Shown here piece by piece: positions 1 to 8,806 of a stretch of DNA of 64,000 bases (positions within the stretch are counted from its first letter, which is position 1; every line of letters begins with the position of its first letter). The position numbers were made by a program, and so were the translations under genes. Below the pieces are notes generated by a model. The model did no database searches and was not told the DNA's origin. It saw only the letters and a program-made list of their open reading frames with translations. Source of the stretch: Symbiodinium natans (Eukaryota > Sar > Dinophyceae > Suessiales > Symbiodiniaceae); the NCBI GenBank assembly GCA_905221605.1, contig CAJNDS010000350.1, positions 62,001 through 126,000 of the forward strand, given 5' to 3'.

Positions 1-2
1 AG

Positions 3-140
3 GGCAAGCCTGTGTGCTTCGGGTTTAACTGCAAGGGCTGCAAGTTTGCTAAACCAGGCAAACGCTGCCGTCGAGGCCTGCACGTCTGCTGGAAGTGTTT
101 CGCGCCGCATTCCTACACTGCCTGCCCGCTGGCAAACTGA
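3..140 (+). CDS. C-terminal end of a Gag-like protein with Cys/His zinc finger (partial)
   Basis: The reading frame is open from the window start to a TGA at 138-140. The 45 visible residues are rich in Cys, Lys and Arg and end in a pattern of the type H-x-C-x2-C-x4-H-x4-C, preceded by further Cys pairs. Basic Cys/His modules of this kind close the Gag or ORF1 of many retroelements and bind nucleic acid. It lies directly upstream of pol in the same frame, so the two are probably one transcription unit. The start and most of the protein are outside the window. That it is Gag is inferred from position and zinc-finger character, not from a family match. Confidence 0.55.
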   Translation, partial: GKPVCFGFNCKGCKFAKPGKRCRRGLHVCWKCFAPHSYTACPLAN

Positions 141-144
141 CTAG
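138..144 (+). promoter_or_regulatory. Candidate stop-codon readthrough signal between gag and pol (UGA CUA G)
   Basis: The Gag-like frame stops at UGA, followed immediately by CUA and G. UGA-CUA-G is a known efficient readthrough context in eukaryotes. Pol continues in exactly the same frame from 141, and no in-frame ATG occurs until after its first domain. Readthrough therefore gives the simplest route to a Gag-Pol fusion. No downstream RNA structure was assessed. Confidence 0.5.
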
Positions 145-3100
145 CCCTCACGAGCTCGGATACAGGCACTTCGCTGACTTTGGCCCACCTTCTCCAGGTC
201 TTCCACTCTTTGCCGGGTGAGGAGGCCCCTCGCAGCGGCTCCACCGATCAGAGCCGTGTTTTCCAGGCGGGGGCGTATGTGCATGGTGCGTTAACTGGTC
301 TGCGTCGCTCGTGCTCCTTGTATCCAGAGGCAATTAGAACATTTTGCTCTTTTATTTGTGAAAAGACTCCTCCGGAGTTCGTGTTTAGCAACATTGCAAT
401 TTTCCAGAACCTGCGTACTGAGCTGCATCGGGATAAGAATAATTTAAGGGCTACTTTGAACTTCGCGGTGGCCATTTCGGCCTTCGAAGGGGGCCAAGTT
501 TGGATTCAGGCTGATCCCGCATCCTCGAAGTCGGGCATTTTGCTCGATGTGACGGCCCAGGGCGTCTACTTCAACGCCCGTGAGCGCCTTCATTGCACAT
601 GTCCATGGACCGGCTCACGCGTGGTCGTCGTTGCCTTCAGCCTGCGTGGCTCCGATTGCCTGCCCAAAGCAGAAGCCTTGACCCTTAGTTCTTTGGGGTT
701 TAGGGTCCCTTCCCCTGGCGTTGACAACAGTCACTTGGAGTCCTCTGGCCGCCCCTGCTCCGAGCCGCCAACTGAGGTGCCGCCTCCCTTTCGGTTTAGG
801 CCCCCTCCCCCGGGTATAGTCCCCATGTGCACCCCCGCTGAGACCTCTTGGTCCGCGGGCTCCTCAGCAGCCACACCCGCGCCCTCGAGCTCCTCCCCTC
901 CGTGCACCCCCGCTGCGGCCTGCTTGCCCGCGGGCCCCGACCCACGCGGCGTTGCCGCCTTCCCTCCGGAGCCGCCTGGGGGCAACTTGGCAGCTCCGAC
1001 GTTTGTTGAGCTGTTTGCTGGTTGCGCTCGTCTCAGCTCTACTTTCGCAGCCGCTGGTGTGCCCGCGTTGGCGGTGGACGGCCCCCGAAATCAGCACAGG
1101 CCTTTGCATCCTGTCTGGACGCTCGACCTCACCGTGCCCCTTTGTCAGCGCCTTTTGCGTGAGCGCCTTCTCTCTGGGCGCCTTTTGGGCATTCACCTTG
1201 GCCTCCCGTGCGGAACTGGCAGCCGCGCTCGAGAGATCAAGCTCCCAGCTCATCTTTTGCGATCCGGCGCACCGCAGCCTCGCCCCTTGCGCGATGCTAC
1301 ATACTTGCTGGGCCTTCCCGGCCTTTCCTCTGCCGAGCAAGCCAAAGTTGACGCGGCAAATGAACTCTGCCGCTTCGTTGTTTCCCTGCTGCTGGACGCA
1401 TATGCCAAAGGCTGGACCGTGACCATAGAGAATCCGGTGAACTCCTGGATGTGGAGTGTTCTCGCCTTGTTTGTTCGGCGCACCGGGAAGCGTGCTTTTC
1501 AGAGCTGGTATGCCAGCTTGTTCCATGTTGACTTTGACCAGTGTATGTGGGGTGGCCATCGAAAAAAGGCTTCTCGCTTTCTCACCTCCGCATCTGAACT
1601 GAGAGGGCTCGTGGCTCCCTGTGACGGTCGGCACACACATGCACCCTTTCAGATCTACCGCAAGGCGGGGGGCTGGCAGTTTGAGACCGCTCTGGAGGCC
1701 GAGTATCCCGCTGAGTTGTGCTTGCAGTATGTCTCTCTTCTTGGGGCCCGCCTGAGCCTGCCTGCGCCAGCCCCCAGGCGGCCTCTACTCCGCCAGCCCC
1801 GCCGCCGTCCTCCGCTGGTGCCCGAGTACAAGTTTTTCACTCATGTTCGCCCCCTTGAGGGTGAGTTTCGCGAGCTCTCTTCTGAGGGGGGAGGAGACGG
1901 GAGCCGCTCAACTTTTGCAGTCCTGCATACCAAGCAGGAGTTTGTGGCCAAGGCCTGTCAGGTACCGCACCCCTTTGATGCATCTGACTCCATAGACGAC
2001 CAGGTCAAGAGGAACATTTTTGAACTGTTCACTGGTGGCTTCATGCCTTCGGCCAGGAAGAGGCTGTCTATGCAGAAACGTCTGGCCGCCATGAAAAAGG
2101 AGCTGGCGGTGGAGGAGCGGCGCTACCAGGCTTCACTTCCTCCACACGCCCAGGCGGTCCTAAAGGGCAAGAACATCCTTCTTTGGCGCAAGCTGCTCGT
2201 GGAGACAGGCTTCCCCGACCTGGACGCCCAGGAGCTCATGGAGGGGGTCCCCTTGATAGGAAGGCCAACGAAGTCGCCGCTCTACGACTGGAAAGAGATC
2301 CCCGCAACTTGCACTAGGGAGGACCTCCTCGCTTCCTCAGTTTGGCGGAACAAGATGCTTTCGGGGAAAGGGGCTGTGGGAGATGATGCTGATCTCCTGC
2401 ACAAGGTCTGGCTGGCCACTGAGAAGGAGGTGGAGAAAGGCTACCTCATTGGACCCTACGAGTCCCTCGAAGACGTCAAGGCAACCCTGGGCGCAGAAGA
2501 GGTTTGCTGCAGCAGGCGTTTTGGTGTTCGCCAGGGCTCCGGGGATTCTGAGAAATGCAGGCCCATAGATGACTACAAAGAGAGCGGGGTTAACACGGCC
2601 TACCATGCCGTGGACCTACTTCAGTTGCATGACGTCGACTACCTAGTCAACCTCTGCTGTTTCGTGGCGAACGCTGCTCACGACGACGGCTTCACCAGGG
2701 TAGGGCTGTCGGATGGCTCGACGCTCGTGGGGCGTACACATGGTGATCTTCTGGGGGGGGTCAAGTGGCTGGGGCGTTGCTTGGACCTGGAAAAGGCCTA
2801 TAAGCAGATCCCGGTTATGGCCAAAGACCTCGTCTTCGCAGTCTTGATGGTTTGGGAACCTGGGTCGGGCTCGTGGAAATACTTCATCTCCAGGAGCCTC
2901 CCCTTCGGATGCTGCGCGGCGGTTTACGGTTTCAATAGGGTTTCTAGGTCGTTGCTGCACCTGGCCCTGCATCTCGCCGGCATGATCGGCGGGGTCTATT
3001 TTGACGACTTCCCTTTGCTTGAGCCGGCCCCCACTGCAAGGATGGGCTCCCTCGCCATCGAGTGCCTTCTGGACGCCCTGGGTTGGTCGTACGCAGTGGG

Positions 3101-4040
3101 TGATGACAAGGGCCGCCCCTTTGAAGAGACCTTTGACCTGCTTGGCAAGCGACTCAGTGTTGGGGAGCTTCTCGCTGGTCAGGTGGCCTTGGCAAACAAG
3201 CCTAGCCGCGTTGAGAAGATCCGAGCCCAGGCTTCAAGGATGGCATCCTCAGGCTGCGTCACTCGCAGGGAAGCAGCCTCCCTGCACGGCCAACTGAACT
3301 TCATGGTGGGCTTCGCGGCTGGACGAGCCATGAAGATAGCCTGCAGGGCCCTGGCCAACATCTGCTACATGAACCGCTCTCCCTCCGTGGAAGAGGTGAA
3401 ATCGCTGGGGCGCTTCATCCTGAAGACACTCTCTGATGCACGTCCGAGGACCTTCTCACTCCGGGCGCAGGGGAGCCCGGTCTCCATCTTCACTGACGCG
3501 TCCTACGAGAAAGGCGTCGCCCGCTGGGGGATAGTTCTGCTGGACCAGAGCTCCAATAGAAGATGGGTGGCAGCGGGCGAGATCCCGCCCAAGCTTGTGG
3601 ACTTCTGGCTGGCAGAGGGCATCGAGCAGGTCATCTCTCAGGCGGAGGCCTACGCGCTGGTTCTCTCGAGGCGGACCTGCGCCTCGGAACTGGCCGGGAA
3701 GAGGTGCATCTTTTACGTGGACAATGACGCCGCCAGGTACACTTGCATTAAGGCCAGCAGCCCCTCTCGTTCTCTACTGAACTTGGCATGCCTCTTCTAC
3801 GCCAGCGAGTCGGCTGACGGCATCGTGTCTTGGATTGAGCGCGTTCCTTCTGCAAGCAACGTGGCCGACCTCCCTAGCAGGGGGGAAGCTGCGTTGGCAG
3901 CGCAGATGATTGGAGGTCAGGTCGTCGACTTCTCTCAGGCTGCGCAGCTTCTAGCAGATGAGTGCATGGACCTGAGCGACCTTCCCTGGGACCTCCTCTC
4001 GTCCTCGAGCGGAAACCTTTGGACACTGCCTTTCCTTTGA
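141..4040 (+). CDS. Pol polyprotein: dioxygenase-like, C5-methyltransferase-like, reverse transcriptase, RNase H
   Basis: One uninterrupted frame of 1299 codons follows the Gag stop. The first part (about 250-700) has an H-x-D pair (426-434), then a His (591) with an Arg nine residues later (618), the metal and 2-oxoglutarate pattern of 2OG-Fe(II) dioxygenases such as TET/JBP. About 999-1780 reads as a C5-cytosine methyltransferase: an ELFAG motif I near 1005, a Pro-Cys motif IV (Cys codon 1209), ENP (1428-1436) as motif VI, and a QCMWGG...K..R segment near 1539 as motif VIII. The RT has its first catalytic Asp at 2784 and the FDD pair at 3003-3008. RNase H follows, with Asp codons at 3495 and 3720 and an ADLPSR end near 3870. 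No integrase or tyrosine recombinase is visible. No ATG lies near the start, so expression probably needs readthrough. RT and RNase H are clear; the methyltransferase is likely; the dioxygenase is a motif-level inference. Confidence 0.8.
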   Translation, partial: LALTSSDTGTSLTLAHLLQVFHSLPGEEAPRSGSTDQSRVFQAGAYVHGALTGLRRSCSLYPEAIRTFCSFICEKTPPEFVFSNIAIFQNLRTELHRDKNNLRATLNFAVAISAFEGGQVWIQADPASSKSGILLDVTAQGVYFNARERLHCTCPWTGSRVVVVAFSLRGSDCLPKAEALTLSSLGFRVPSPGVDNSHLESSGRPCSEPPTEVPPPFRFRPPPPGIVPMCTPAETSWSAGSSAATPAPSSSSPPCTPAAACLPAGPDPRGVAAFPPEPPGGNLAAPTFVELFAGCARLSSTFAAAGVPALAVDGPRNQHRPLHPVWTLDLTVPLCQRLLRERLLSGRLLGIHLGLPCGTGSRAREIKLPAHLLRSGAPQPRPLRDATYLLGLPGLSSAEQAKVDAANELCRFVVSLLLDAYAKGWTVTIENPVNSWMWSVLALFVRRTGKRAFQSWYASLFHVDFDQCMWGGHRKKASRFLTSASELRGLVAPCDGRHTHAPFQIYRKAGGWQFETALEAEYPAELCLQYVSLLGARLSLPAPAPRRPLLRQPRRRPPLVPEYKFFTHVRPLEGEFRELSSEGGGDGSRSTFAVLHTKQEFVAKACQVPHPFDASDSIDDQVKRNIFELFTGGFMPSARKRLSMQKRLAAMKKELAVEERRYQASLPPHAQAVLKGKNILLWRKLLVETGFPDLDAQELMEGVPLIGRPTKSPLYDWKEIPATCTREDLLASSVWRNKMLSGKGAVGDDADLLHKVWLATEKEVEKGYLIGPYESLEDVKATLGAEEVCCSRRFGVRQGSGDSEKCRPIDDYKESGVNTAYHAVDLLQLHDVDYLVNLCCFVANAAHDDGFTRVGLSDGSTLVGRTHGDLLGGVKWLGRCLDLEKAYKQIPVMAKDLVFAVLMVWEPGSGSWKYFISRSLPFGCCAAVYGFNRVSRSLLHLALHLAGMIGGVYFDDFPLLEPAPTARMGSLAIECLLDALGWSYAVGDDKGRPFEETFDLLGKRLSVGELLAGQVALANKPSRVEKIRAQASRMASSGCVTRREAASLHGQLNFMVGFAAGRAMKIACRALANICYMNRSPSVEEVKSLGRFILKTLSDARPRTFSLRAQGSPVSIFTDASYEKGVARWGIVLLDQSSNRRWVAAGEIPPKLVDFWLAEGIEQVISQAEAYALVLSRRTCASELAGKRCIFYVDNDAARYTCIKASSPSRSLLNLACLFYASESADGIVSWIERVPSASNVADLPSRGEAALAAQMIGGQVVDFSQAAQLLADECMDLSDLPWDLLSSSSGNLWTLPFL

Positions 4041-4054
4041 GCCCGGACGTTTGA

Positions 4055-4340
4055 GGGGGGAGATGACGGGTCCGTTGAGGGCAGTGAGTACAATCTCCGT
4101 ATGGTCCCTGGACTCTTTGGCAGGGTCCGTCGAAGGGCAGGGAGCTTTATGTCCCATGAGCCCTTGTGCCCAGCCTTACCTTTTGAAAGTTCCCCTGATC
4201 CGAGGCAACTCGCAGTGACGCAAAAGGATTGGAATCTGAGCGTGTTGGGAAGGGTTCGCAATTTTTTACATACTGTCTATTCTTTATGAACCTCTTCCTT
4301 TATACATTCAGATGTCGACAGTTTTGTAAATCCTAAAGAC
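4055..4340 (+). repeat. 286-bp direct repeat, first copy (B1-like)
   Basis: It begins with a run of six G, 14 bp after the pol stop, and matches 4711-4996 with a constant offset of 656 bp. By eye the two copies are identical. Short ORFs in it are repeated only because the DNA is repeated. Confidence 0.85.
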
Positions 4341-4710
4341 TACGCGCTCCGCTTGCGGATAGAGTGGTCTTTGATTTATAGGTGCCCCTTCCCCCTTTTT
4401 GAAGAAGGGGCAACGCAAAACTGTCTTTAAAGTTTCTGAGTTTTCTACCACGTGTGTTTGCAGATCTTGCATGGGCATGATTTATGCAGACGTTTTTCAT
4501 GTGGTTTTTTTCGGGGCTTCGCAGTAGGCACAGCTGCTTGAATTCTTCTCTTGTGCAAAATGCAAAGTGCTTGTGCCGCGCTCAGCCCTGCTCAAACAGA
4601 GGTTCGTGGTCGTTTGCATACATGGCACATGTGCTTCATTATCACATTTGCAGGCCGTTCTTTAGCGAACTCTTGAGCACATTTGTCAATTTTTTCCCAC
4701 CCACCCACCC
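4341..4710 (+). other. 370-bp segment between the direct repeats (A2-like), with hairpin
   Basis: Unique within the window. It contains an 8-bp stem (GCCCCTTC / GAAGGGGC, 4384-4411). In a Ngaro-type element this segment would be identical to the unseen 5' terminus of the element. Confidence 0.45.
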
Positions 4711-4996
4711 GGGGGGAGATGACGGGTCCGTTGAGGGCAGTGAGTACAATCTCCGTATGGTCCCTGGACTCTTTGGCAGGGTCCGTCGAAGGGCAGGGAG
4801 CTTTATGTCCCATGAGCCCTTGTGCCCAGCCTTACCTTTTGAAAGTTCCCCTGATCCGAGGCAACTCGCAGTGACGCAAAAGGATTGGAATCTGAGCGTG
4901 TTGGGAAGGGTTCGCAATTTTTTACATACTGTCTATTCTTTATGAACCTCTTCCTTTATACATTCAGATGTCGACAGTTTTGTAAATCCTAAAGAC
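4711..4996 (+). repeat. 286-bp direct repeat, second copy (B2-like)
   Basis: Matches 4055-4340 and diverges right after a shared AAAGAC at 4996, which is taken as the 3' end of the element. No target-site duplication can be tested because the 5' end is missing. Confidence 0.8.
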
Positions 4997-6420
4997 AAGT
5001 TATGGTGGACCGGGGTGTCACTCAAGACCTCCTCACCTCGCCGGGCCTTCCTCTCATCTGCCACCTCCGTCGGCTTCTACGTGAGCTCGCGGATTCTCGG
5101 AAGGATCCTCCCCCTCAACCAGCATGGCGGCTTCAGCAGGAGCAGGCCCCGTCGCAGTGGAATGTGCGGTTGCCGCTCGAGGGGCGTGTCCGCCAATTCT
5201 CTCAGATTGCTTTCGTCAGTCATGGCGTCGTGGGGGTTCATGTTCGCAGCCATCAGACTCACTCCTCCCATCCCTGCCCCGCTGTGGTACAGGGTAATGA
5301 GGTACAAGATGAGGGCTGCCGTCAGGCTAGTTTGCTCCCAGCGGCCCCGGACATTTTTATCCCTACTAGAGGCCCGCTTGCGTGGCTCACCCTCAACGGC
5401 CGCATGCTTACCTCCCCGTCCGGACTGTCACCCGCTCCCTTGTCCGCTTGGCCAGCTTGGAGTTGTGGGGCAAGCGAGCAGTGCAGGGGCTTCTCCCCCG
5501 AGTCGCTGCTCAGGTGTTTCAGCCCACCCTGGACACCTCGCTTTACTGCCATGTGGGCCGCGCGTGGCGTGCCTGGCTCCTTGACCTATCAGCGATGGCC
5601 TTTCGCTGTCTCCGGGCCATCGGAGGCAGCTGGACGGAGCGCCTGCACTCCCAGCCTGAATCTGCTGCAACAGCTGCTGCCTGGGTGGAGCAGCAGCCAC
5701 ACCCTGCATCTGTCCGCCTATGCCCCCTGTGCCGGGATGGTCCGGGCACATGTGCAGCCATGGCTCCTTTGGTGGACCTCCTTCGTGACGCGCTTGAGGC
5801 CGATCTGTTCCAGCAAGCCGCCACGGAAGCGCTCTTACAGGCTGCCGCTGACTGGCAAGGGACTTTGCCACGTGACCGCGTGCAAAGTCCCCCCCCTCTA
5901 TCCTCTCAGAATCTTGGCCGCTGCTCTCTGCCTGGCGCTGGCTGGTTCCCATTCCCGACCGGGAATGCTTGTGTATTGTATCTGGTCATTCCAGGCTCAT
6001 TGTCTCCTGCTGGGCGTGCGGCGGCCCGGACTTCCCCCACCATTCTGGTGCGATGCAGCCTTGCCCCTGGTGCAAGTCCCTGGTTGGAGACCCTTGCGCC
6101 TCCTGCCACACAGTCCTCCATTGTCGCGGACGCTGCCGCTGAAACTCTGGCGCATGCTGCTTATGTCTCTCAGGCTCCAGGTGTCCCCACGCTGTGCCCC
6201 GACTGCTGGTGGGAATGGGTTAAGCAGCTGGCCTCCAACCCGCGCTGGCGCAGGCGCCCTATCCCTCTCTCCGAGCCTCTCCACGCGCACCTCCGCACGG
6301 CGGCGTCACAGTGCTGCCCAGGTGCCGGCTCTCAGCAGGGTCCCTTGCCCCTGCCCGGACTCCGCCGAGTCCGCCGGTGGCTCCTCAGCAACATCCGCCA
6401 CTCCGGTGGCTCCGACATGG
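4997..6420 (+). pseudogene. Degenerate retroelement 3' remnant (RNase H tail, Cys-rich end)
   Basis: Open stretches lie in several frames, but no single frame is convincing. Around 5218-5320 one frame reads like the end of a retroelement RNase H, with an R-S-H-Q segment followed by G-N-E-x-x-D. Around 6000-6140 another frame has a CWACGG / CPWC / CASC pattern resembling a zinc-binding tail, ending in a stop. The switch of frames and the decay into a CT microsatellite suggest a dead element, probably of LINE type. The long formal ORF that runs on into the microsatellites is an artefact of stop-free CT and GT repeats. Confidence 0.4.
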
Positions 6421-6425
6421 CGCAG

Positions 6426-6821
<396 letters not shown>

Positions 6822-7014
6822 CCGCTCGCAATTCCCGGCCGCAGAGGACACGTGCTGCTCGACGCTCCTGCGTCGCGCCTCACAGGCTCTACAGGCAGAA
6901 GGCTTGGCAGTGTACATAGACCCCACCTCGTTCCTTTGCGCGCCGCGTGAAATAGCGCTCCTGTGCGCTGCACGCCGTGCTTTGTTCCCTTTTGGCCTCC
7001 GGCCTCAGTGCGTG

Positions 7015-7181
<167 letters not shown>

Positions 7182-7183
<2 letters not shown>

Positions 7184-8446
7184 CATAAGCTGCAGCTGTG
7201 TGGGCGTGCAAGTGGACAGCTCCAGTGAACAGAAGTTAGATCTTAGTTGACCACATGAGACAACTCCCATGAAAGCTGGGTCCACAAGAAGAGCTTGCAA
7301 AGAGGGCTTAACTTGTGCCCCAGCCAAAAGAGCGGGGCAGGGACCGTCTCAAGAAGATATAAATCACAACAATAAGACGGATAACAATCATCATAATGCG
7401 AAGATACAGTAAATTAATATCATTAGTATTACTATTACTCGTAGAGTAGGTCGCCCCAGAGAGCAATGGCTACATCACACAAATGCTCCTTTATATAGCG
7501 TTAACGCGCAATGAGAACTACATTGGGTCTGAACCTCAAAAGGCCGCAAGAGACAGAATCATTTAAGATAACGTCTCTCATGTTTTCCTCCCAGCTCAGC
7601 TCCCACGCGTTCACCGACGATGCAGCGATCTGCATCGAACGCATGGTATTGGAAAATCACTTACTATCATTATTGTTGTTTTTGTTAATTACTCTGTTTA
7701 TGACCCGCTGCGGACAGTCGCTGTAGTAGGTTGAAGAGCCACGCGGGCCATGCAAGCTCAGAGCTGGTGCAGATTTTATGCAATTTTGCGCTGATGCTGG
7801 AAAGGCTGCTCCCAGAACAGTAATAGTAATAGTAGTAATGGTAGGTATCATTAGTGATAGTAATATTAACAGAAACATAATACAAATAATATTCGTAATA
7901 ATATGTAGTACTTGTAGTAGTACTTGTAGTAGTAGTAATAATACTAGTAATAATGAACGAAGTAATAACAACAGACATAATAGTGAGAATTTCAGTATCA
8001 GCACAAGGCAATTTGAGAACGAAGGTGTGTAACCGAGCTTGGATTCTGAAAGCATTGAACTCGGATCAGGAATGAAACGTGATGTTGGAGTGGCCTCTCC
8101 ATCATGTGTGCCTAATTTGTGGATCCTGGTGGACAGTCGCCGTAATAGGTTGAAGAGCCCCAGAAGGAAAACAGCACATGGCCGACCACGAGCTGTTAGA
8201 ACATTATAGCAATGATACTGGTTAGTAGTAATACCGATAGTAAGAAAAATAATACTAGTACTACTAGTACTAGTAGGGATTCAGGATATTTAGGGGTTTG
8301 CGGTTCAAAGAGAGTCCATGTCCGGAGCATGTGCAAAGGTGCAAATGTGCAAAGGTGCAAAGGTGCAAGGGTGCAAGTCTAAAGCCCGGGACTCCAAGAC
8401 CTTTGAGCTTGATACCACAAAGCGCTAAAGGGTAGTATCAGGGTAG
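7182..8446 (+). repeat. Truncated first array unit (3' flank and spacer only)
   Basis: It starts with the last bases of the array gene including its TAA stop, then follows the same spacer found after every gene copy: a TAG/AAT-rich trinucleotide stretch (about 7810-7960), a 60-bp dispersed repeat (8111-8170), a second trinucleotide patch near 8225 and a period-8 GGTGCAAA minisatellite (about 8334-8376). The gene body of this unit is missing. The copia insertion interrupts the spacer after 8446, and the spacer resumes at 19175. Confidence 0.85.
8111..8170 (+). repeat. 60-bp dispersed repeat (array spacer copy)
   Basis: From CCTAATTTGTGG to AGAAGGAAA. The same block occurs once per array spacer (near 23054, 27288, 31624, 36588 and 40780) and twice outside the array (59098-59157 and 59504-59562, the latter with one base missing). 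A diverged relative, sharing the GTAGGTTGAAGAGCC core, lies upstream in each spacer. Confidence 0.85.
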
Positions 8447-8623
8447 TGTGAATATCACCTCGATTCTTGCATGTATAGCTTGAGTGCGTGCCTTTTTCAT
8501 GTGTAGTTCTGAGAGCAGCAGCAGTTTGCATGTTGTACATTTTGTTTGCTGTTGCTGTTACCTCTCGAAGGGCCCTTGAGCTGTGGCAGAAAAAGTAGAG
8601 TCCGAAGCGCGAGTGAACGCTAA
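8447..8623 (+). repeat. 5' LTR of the copia element
   Basis: 177 bp, identical by eye to 18998-19174. It starts TGTGAATATC and ends GAACGCTAA. Flanked on the left by GGTAG. The promoter and polyadenylation signals expected in an LTR cannot be recognised by sequence here. Confidence 0.95.
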
Positions 8624-8624
8624 C

Positions 8625-8638
8625 TGGTAGCGGAGCTG
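8625..8638 (+). promoter_or_regulatory. Primer-binding site, probably initiator tRNA-Met
   Basis: TGGTAGCGGAGCTG begins one base after the 5' LTR. It would pair with a tRNA 3' end ending in CGCUACCA, close to the initiator tRNA-Met end used by many copia elements. Which tRNA is used in this organism is not shown. Confidence 0.7.
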
Positions 8639-8806
8639 CTCCCCTCATTGTGCAGGGGGTAGTTCCAGCTGGCCTTTGGACTGGTTGTGTTTGAGAGGAG
8701 TGTGAGAAGAGAAGTCCTCGAATCGTAAGATCGGGGCAACGTTTTTCCGCAGAACAGCAAAGCAGTTGGTTTGTTCAGTGACTGGATCTGACGAAGGAGT
8801 TTGGGC

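Larger units (their letters stand above)
1..4996 (+). mobile_element. 3' part of a retroelement with Ngaro/DIRS-like split direct repeats
   Basis: The 5' end lies outside the window. What is present, in order, is a Gag-like C-terminus, a pol ORF with RT and RNase H, a 286-bp repeat (4055-4340), a 370-bp segment (4341-4710) and a second copy of the 286-bp repeat (4711-4996). This B1-A2-B2 order is the known 3' architecture of Ngaro-type tyrosine-recombinase retrotransposons. In those, A2 duplicates the element's 5' terminus, which cannot be checked here. No tyrosine recombinase is seen: only 14 bp separate the pol stop from the first repeat. A nested or partial LTR arrangement is the alternative. 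Confidence 0.6.

Noticed and set aside
864-1640. 258-codon minus-strand frame opposite the methyltransferase-like domain
   Set aside because: It is the shadow of the pol frame in GC-rich DNA; the plus strand carries recognisable motifs.
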